Origin: CAZRDB01 sp964598695
GTDB lineage: Bacteria > Armatimonadota > Zipacnadia > UBA1398
NCBI GenBank assembly: GCA_964598695.1
Contig: CAZRDB010000106.1
Coordinates: forward strand, 1 to 17,387
Reading direction: 5' to 3'
DNA: 17,387 nt
Part shown: positions 13,794 through 17,387 of the stretch, in pieces
Numbering within the stretch: the first letter of the stretch is position 1
Layout: each line of letters opens with the position of its first letter
Translations under genes and position numbers: made by a program
The notes under the pieces: generated by a model
Databases searched by the model: none
Told to the model about the DNA's origin: nothing
The model's input: only the letters and a program-made list of their open reading frames with translations

Positions 13794-16637
13794 CTAGCTC
13801 CTCCCGCCCTCGAGGATCCTCTCGAGCAGCGCGAGCAGCTCGCTCGGGACGTACGGCTTCTGCAGGAACCCGGCCAGGCCCCGCCCCACGAGCCGCGCGG
13901 TCGCCTCCTGCTCGCCGAAGCCACTCGAGAGGATCACCGGCACCTCGGGCCGCATCCGGCGGATCACGTGGAAGACCTCGTCGCCCGACAGCCGCGGCAT
14001 GGTCACGTCGAGGATCACCGCACGGATCTCGTCGGCGTGCTCCTCGAACCGCTCGACGGCCTCCTGCCCGTCCGAGGCCGCCAGCACACGGAGCCCCGCC
14101 ATCTCGAGCGCGAGCTGCGTCACCTGCCGCACCACCGGCTCGTCGTCGGCCACCAGCACGAGCCCCTCCGTGTGCCAGGCCGTGAGCCCGCGCGCGGGCG
14201 GCGGCTCGATCTCCTCCTCGGCCGCCGCAACCATCGTCGGCAGCAGCACCCGGACCACCGTGCCCTGGCCCGGCTCGGAGTAGACCTTGATCGAGCCCCC
14301 GTGGCCCCGGACGATGCCCAGCACAGCCGGGAGGCCCAGCCCGCGCCCGGTGAACTTGGTCGTGAAGAAGGGCTCGAAGATCCGCTGGCGCGTCTCGGCG
14401 TCCATGCCGCAGCCCGTGTCGGCCACCTCGAGGTAGACGTAGTCGCCCTCCGGCAGATCCTCGTCGAGGTAGGCGCCCCGCAGGTAGGCGGCATCGGCGT
14501 GTACCTGCCCCGTCCCGACCCGCACGGTCCCGCTCTGGTCCCCGAGCGCCTCCGAGGCGTTGGTCACGAGGTTCACGAGGACCTGGCTCATCTGCGCCCG
14601 ATCGGCCTCGATGGGCCGGAGCCCCGGCTCCAGCTCGTAGACGAGAGCGGCCTTCTTCGAGACCGAGGCCTCCAGGAGATCGGCCATCTCCGAGACCAGG
14701 GCCGAGAGGTCGGTCTCCTTCACCACGAACCGGCCCCGGCCCGAGTAGGCCAGCATCTGCTTCGAGAGATCGGCCGCCCGCGTCGCCGCCGTCTCGATCG
14801 CCTCCAGACAGCCGCGCACTGAGGACTCGGGCGCCAGCCGGCTGAGCGCCAGCGAGGCGTTGCCCAGCACACCCATCAGGAGGTTGTTGAAGTCGTGCGC
14901 GATCCCGCCCGCGAGGACGCCGAGGCTCTCGAGCTTCTGGGCCTGCTGCACCTGCTGCTCGAGCCGCGCCCGCTCCGTCTCGGCGCGCTTGCGCTCGGCG
15001 ATGTCGCGCAACACCGAGAGCACCATCCGCCGCTGATCGATCTCCACCGGCGCCAAGCTCACCTCGGCCGGGAACTCCGTCCCGTCGGTGCGGCGGATCG
15101 TCCACTCGAAGTGCATCGCCGCGCCGTCGCGCGCAAGCCGCACCAGCTCCGCGGCCGGCGTCAGACCCGGCTCCCGCGGGGGGGCGAACAGCGCGTCGAG
15201 CGGCCGGCCGGCCAGTGATTCGAGCGAGGCGCCCAGGGCGATGCAGGCCGCAAGGTTGCCGTCGCGCACCGCGCCGCCGTCGAGCACCAGGATCGGGTCG
15301 CGCACGCCCTCGAAGATCGCGCGGTAGCGCGACTCCAGCTCCGAGATACGCTGCATCGCCTCGAGCCGCAGGAAGGGCTCGTCGAGCACCGAGGCCAGCT
15401 CCTCGGCCTTACGGATGTGCTCCTCGGTGAAGGCGTCCGGCTGGCTCGAGGCGATCCCGATCGTGCCCGCCGCGAAGGGCACGTCCATCACCGAGACCAT
15501 CCGGTCGCCGGGCGACTCCGTGTACCGGGGCTGGCCACCCCGCTCGCGGCGGAGCTGCCGGTACACCGTGCGACCTGTCCGCCATGCCTCCCAGACGGCG
15601 CTCCCGGGAAGCCACGCCACGGAATCGAGGGGGCGCATCTCGGCCGGGTCGGCATCGAGGCCGTAGTACTGCACGAGCAGGTTGCGCCGCTCGTCGATCA
15701 CCTGGACCGAGCAGGCCTCGGCCGGGATCCCGGCCGTCTCGAGCACCCGGTACATCACGGGCCGAAGCTCCTGGAGGTCGTGGTAGCCAGCCAGGTGGTA
15801 GGCCGCCAATCGGAGCGTGTCGAGCGCCGTTCGCCAGCGGAGCGCCTCCTCGGCCCGCGCCCGCTCGGTGACGTCCTGCAGCACGACCACGTCCGCGCGC
15901 ACCCCTTCGGCGTGGAACGGACGGTGGCGGACCTCCACCTCGCGGATCGTCCCGTCGTCCAGGACCAGTCGGTGCCGGTACCGCGCCGTCTCGCCCGGCC
16001 GCGGGACCGAGACCTCCGCCTCCACGCGCGCGAGGTCGTCCGGATGCACCCGCCGCGCGTAGTCCTCCGTCGTCCAGCACTCGACCTCGGCCGGCGTGAG
16101 GCCCACGATCCCGGCGAACGTGCTGTTGGCGTAGACCACGTCGTTGCGCTGCACCAGCGCGATCCCGATCGCGGCCTCCTCCGCCAGGGCGCGGAAGCGC
16201 ACCTCGCTCTCGCGGAGCGACTCCGCGACCTCCTGCTCGGCCGTCACGTCGCAGAGGAACGCGAGCGCATGGCCATCGGCGAGGGGGTGGACCTCGATCG
16301 ACACGATGGCCTCCGCGCCGTCGGGCCGCCGGCAGCGCACCTGTGTCGACGGGTGGGCCGCGTCCGACGGCGCCTCGCCCCAAGCGCGCGCGAGGGGCGC
16401 GAGGCTCTCCGCATCGCTGGCCAGCTCCTCGAGACCGCGCGCGGCCAACTCGGCGCGGTCGCGCCCGAAGAGCGCACAGGCGGCGGGGTTGGCGTCGAGG
16501 ATCCGCCCCGCACCGTCCAGGAAGACCACGCCGAACGGCGCCGCCTCGAGGATCACCCGACCGAGGCGCTGGTCGCACCAGCGAGGTTGCTCCCCTTGTC
16601 CCGTGTAGGCAGCCTCGTCGCGCACGAGATCCTCCAC
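13794..16637 (-). CDS. PAS/GAF hybrid sensor histidine kinase with receiver domain
   Basis: A 947-residue, apparently soluble sensor: no membrane segment is seen. Domains in order are PAS (about 25-138), PAS (144-262), a GAF-like domain (270-425), PAS (435-552), a short coiled coil, the dimerisation/phosphoacceptor region with GGIAHDFNNLL (His581), a HATPase domain with N-box NLVTNASEAL, G1 box DTGCGM (Asp740) and GRGLGL, and a C-terminal receiver (about 820-945) with acidic pair DDEP, phosphoacceptor Asp877 in ILDVTMP, and Lys in LQKPY. All phosphotransfer residues are present, so autophosphorylation and His-to-Asp transfer within the protein should work. The start is GTG 16637 with a weak G-rich ribosome site. 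No separate response regulator or output domain lies beside it; a phosphotransfer protein elsewhere is likely. It is divergent from cheW. Confidence 0.94.
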   Translation of the reverse strand: MEDLVRDEAAYTGQGEQPRWCDQRLGRVILEAAPFGVVFLDGAGRILDANPAACALFGRDRAELAARGLEELASDAESLAPLARAWGEAPSDAAHPSTQVRCRRPDGAEAIVSIEVHPLADGHALAFLCDVTAEQEVAESLRESEVRFRALAEEAAIGIALVQRNDVVYANSTFAGIVGLTPAEVECWTTEDYARRVHPDDLARVEAEVSVPRPGETARYRHRLVLDDGTIREVEVRHRPFHAEGVRADVVVLQDVTERARAEEALRWRTALDTLRLAAYHLAGYHDLQELRPVMYRVLETAGIPAEACSVQVIDERRNLLVQYYGLDADPAEMRPLDSVAWLPGSAVWEAWRTGRTVYRQLRRERGGQPRYTESPGDRMVSVMDVPFAAGTIGIASSQPDAFTEEHIRKAEELASVLDEPFLRLEAMQRISELESRYRAIFEGVRDPILVLDGGAVRDGNLAACIALGASLESLAGRPLDALFAPPREPGLTPAAELVRLARDGAAMHFEWTIRRTDGTEFPAEVSLAPVEIDQRRMVLSVLRDIAERKRAETERARLEQQVQQAQKLESLGVLAGGIAHDFNNLLMGVLGNASLALSRLAPESSVRGCLEAIETAATRAADLSKQMLAYSGRGRFVVKETDLSALVSEMADLLEASVSKKAALVYELEPGLRPIEADRAQMSQVLVNLVTNASEALGDQSGTVRVGTGQVHADAAYLRGAYLDEDLPEGDYVYLEVADTGCGMDAETRQRIFEPFFTTKFTGRGLGLPAVLGIVRGHGGSIKVYSEPGQGTVVRVLLPTMVAAAEEEIEPPPARGLTAWHTEGLVLVADDEPVVRQVTQLALEMAGLRVLAASDGQEAVERFEEHADEIRAVILDVTMPRLSGDEVFHVIRRMRPEVPVILSSGFGEQEATARLVGRGLAGFLQKPYVPSELLALLERILEGGRS

Positions 16638-16852
16638 TCACACCCCGCCGAACCCGAGCCGCCTGTCATGCGTTCTTTCGCCGTGCAGGCGCGCCGGGCC
16701 TTCGCTCGCGCCGAGCAGCAACTCGGCAGAAGGCGTTCGCGCCGGCGCGTCGAACCGATTCCCCAGAGGCCGGCTCGACCCACAACGGCCGAGCCGCAGA
16801 CGAGCGCGCGGGAGTCCGCCCGCGCCTACGCCGCGACGGAAGGAAGAACCCG
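16638..16852. promoter_or_regulatory. Divergent intergenic region between the hybrid kinase and cheW
   Basis: This 215-bp stretch must hold the promoters of both divergent genes. I see no good -35/-10 pair on either strand, no obvious operator palindrome and no credible small gene. A shared control region is inferred only from the gene arrangement. Confidence 0.4.
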
Positions 16853-17365
16853 ATGGCCGGAGTCTCCACGAGCAGCGATCTGCAGGTAGTGGTGTTCCGC
16901 GTAGGCAGCGAGGAGTTCGCCGTCAGCATCGACAGCGTCCGGGAGATCATCCCGATGACCGACATCACGGTGATCCCCCGCGCCCCGAGTTTCGTCCGCG
17001 GCGTCATCGACCTCCGCGGCACGGTGATCCCCGTCATCGACCTCCGCGAGCGCTTCTCGCTCGGCCCGGCAGGCGACGATGACGAGAAGCGGATCACCGT
17101 CGTCGACATGGCCGGACAGACCGTCGGCTGCATGGTCGACGATGTCGACGAGGTCCTCACGCTCCCCGCCGGCAGCGTCCAGCCCCCGCCGCCCGCGGCG
17201 GTCGCCATCGACTCCGACTACCTCCTGGGCGTCGCGCGCTACAGCGAGCGCCTGCTCATCCTCCTCGACCTCGACAAGGTCCTCTCCGAGACCGAGCAGA
17301 CGGCGCTCTCCGGCGCCACGGCCGTGGCCGCGCTCGGGGCGAGCGAGGCGGCGTCCGAGGAGTAG
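16853..17365 (+). CDS. cheW: CheW-type chemotaxis coupling protein
   Basis: CheW couples chemoreceptors to the kinase CheA in signalling arrays. The 170-residue product fits the CheW domain over nearly its whole length: VVVFRVGSEEFAVSIDSVREII, then FVRGVIDLRGTVIPVIDLRERF, then TVGCMVDDVDEVLTLP and YLLGVARYSERLLILLDLDKVL. The last 20 residues are an Ala/Glu-rich tail beyond the fold. The start ATG 16853 follows GGAAGGAAG at a spacing of 6; the upstream open frame overlaps the kinase on the other strand and is not coding. It begins a plus-strand unit leaving the window, and other chemotaxis genes could follow. No cheA or receptor is visible, so a stand-alone CheW cannot be excluded. Confidence 0.95.
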   Translation: MAGVSTSSDLQVVVFRVGSEEFAVSIDSVREIIPMTDITVIPRAPSFVRGVIDLRGTVIPVIDLRERFSLGPAGDDDEKRITVVDMAGQTVGCMVDDVDEVLTLPAGSVQPPPPAAVAIDSDYLLGVARYSERLLILLDLDKVLSETEQTALSGATAVAALGASEAASEE

Positions 17366-17387
17366 TGCTCTCGACACGGTGCGCCGG

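Noticed and set aside
16669..16852. Possible small protein starting MRSFAVQARRAF before cheW
   Set aside because: It has no ribosome site and an Arg/Ala/Pro-rich composition, and it runs in the divergent promoter region.
15417..16889. Plus-strand frame opposite the histidine kinase (490 residues)
   Set aside because: It is a shadow of the kinase, which has complete catalytic motifs in its own frame.
1..17387. CRISPR array or insertion sequence
   Set aside because: No regularly spaced direct repeats, transposase motif or terminal inverted repeats were found when reading the window.

Overview
This is a GC-rich bacterial chromosomal window (about 70% G+C by eye). It probably comes from a metagenome or draft assembly, because a 10-base run of N sits inside one gene. 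The housekeeping genes (hom, purC, tilS, ftsH, two CCA-encoding tRNAs) show a free-living bacterium. A Tat-exported sugar-hydrolase-like propeller protein, an RHS remnant and a PAS-rich hybrid histidine kinase would fit an uncultured high-GC phylum such as Armatimonadota, but this is a weak guess and no marker in the window settles it.

Bases 1-8071 carry six plus-strand genes with short gaps, likely one or two transcription units: the 3' part of hom (homoserine dehydrogenase with ACT domain), purC (SAICAR synthetase), tilS (tRNA-Ile lysidine synthetase), ftsH (membrane AAA+ zinc protease), a six-helix membrane protein with two GAF domains and a GGDEF-like domain that has lost its active site, and a DUF1848 protein with a radical-SAM-type CX3CX2C cluster at its C-terminal end. 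The tilS-ftsH neighbourhood is common in bacteria.

Bases 8072-11244 lie on the minus strand: a Tat-signal beta-propeller protein broken by an assembly join, tRNA-Arg(ACG), tRNA-Ser(GCT) and an MFS transporter. The join is an artefact. The same 17 bases occur on both sides of the gap, and collapsing them restores one 477-residue frame. The two tRNAs form a tandem unit with a recognisable promoter at 9987-10015.

Bases 11245-13793 look like accessory DNA: a small membrane-anchored ankyrin-repeat protein, about 400 bp without an intact gene that hold a frameshifted fragment of an RHS-repeat core, and an exported propeller-like protein of unknown function. The RHS remnant beside an apparently exported ankyrin protein recalls a decayed polymorphic-toxin locus with an orphan immunity gene. 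That is inference.

Bases 13794-17365 are a signalling locus: a 947-residue PAS-PAS-GAF-PAS hybrid histidine kinase on the minus strand, divergent from a cheW adaptor across about 215 bp. I see no clear, wholly new multi-gene system. The best leads are the DUF1848 cysteine layout, the RHS-ankyrin remnant and the degenerate GGDEF receptor.
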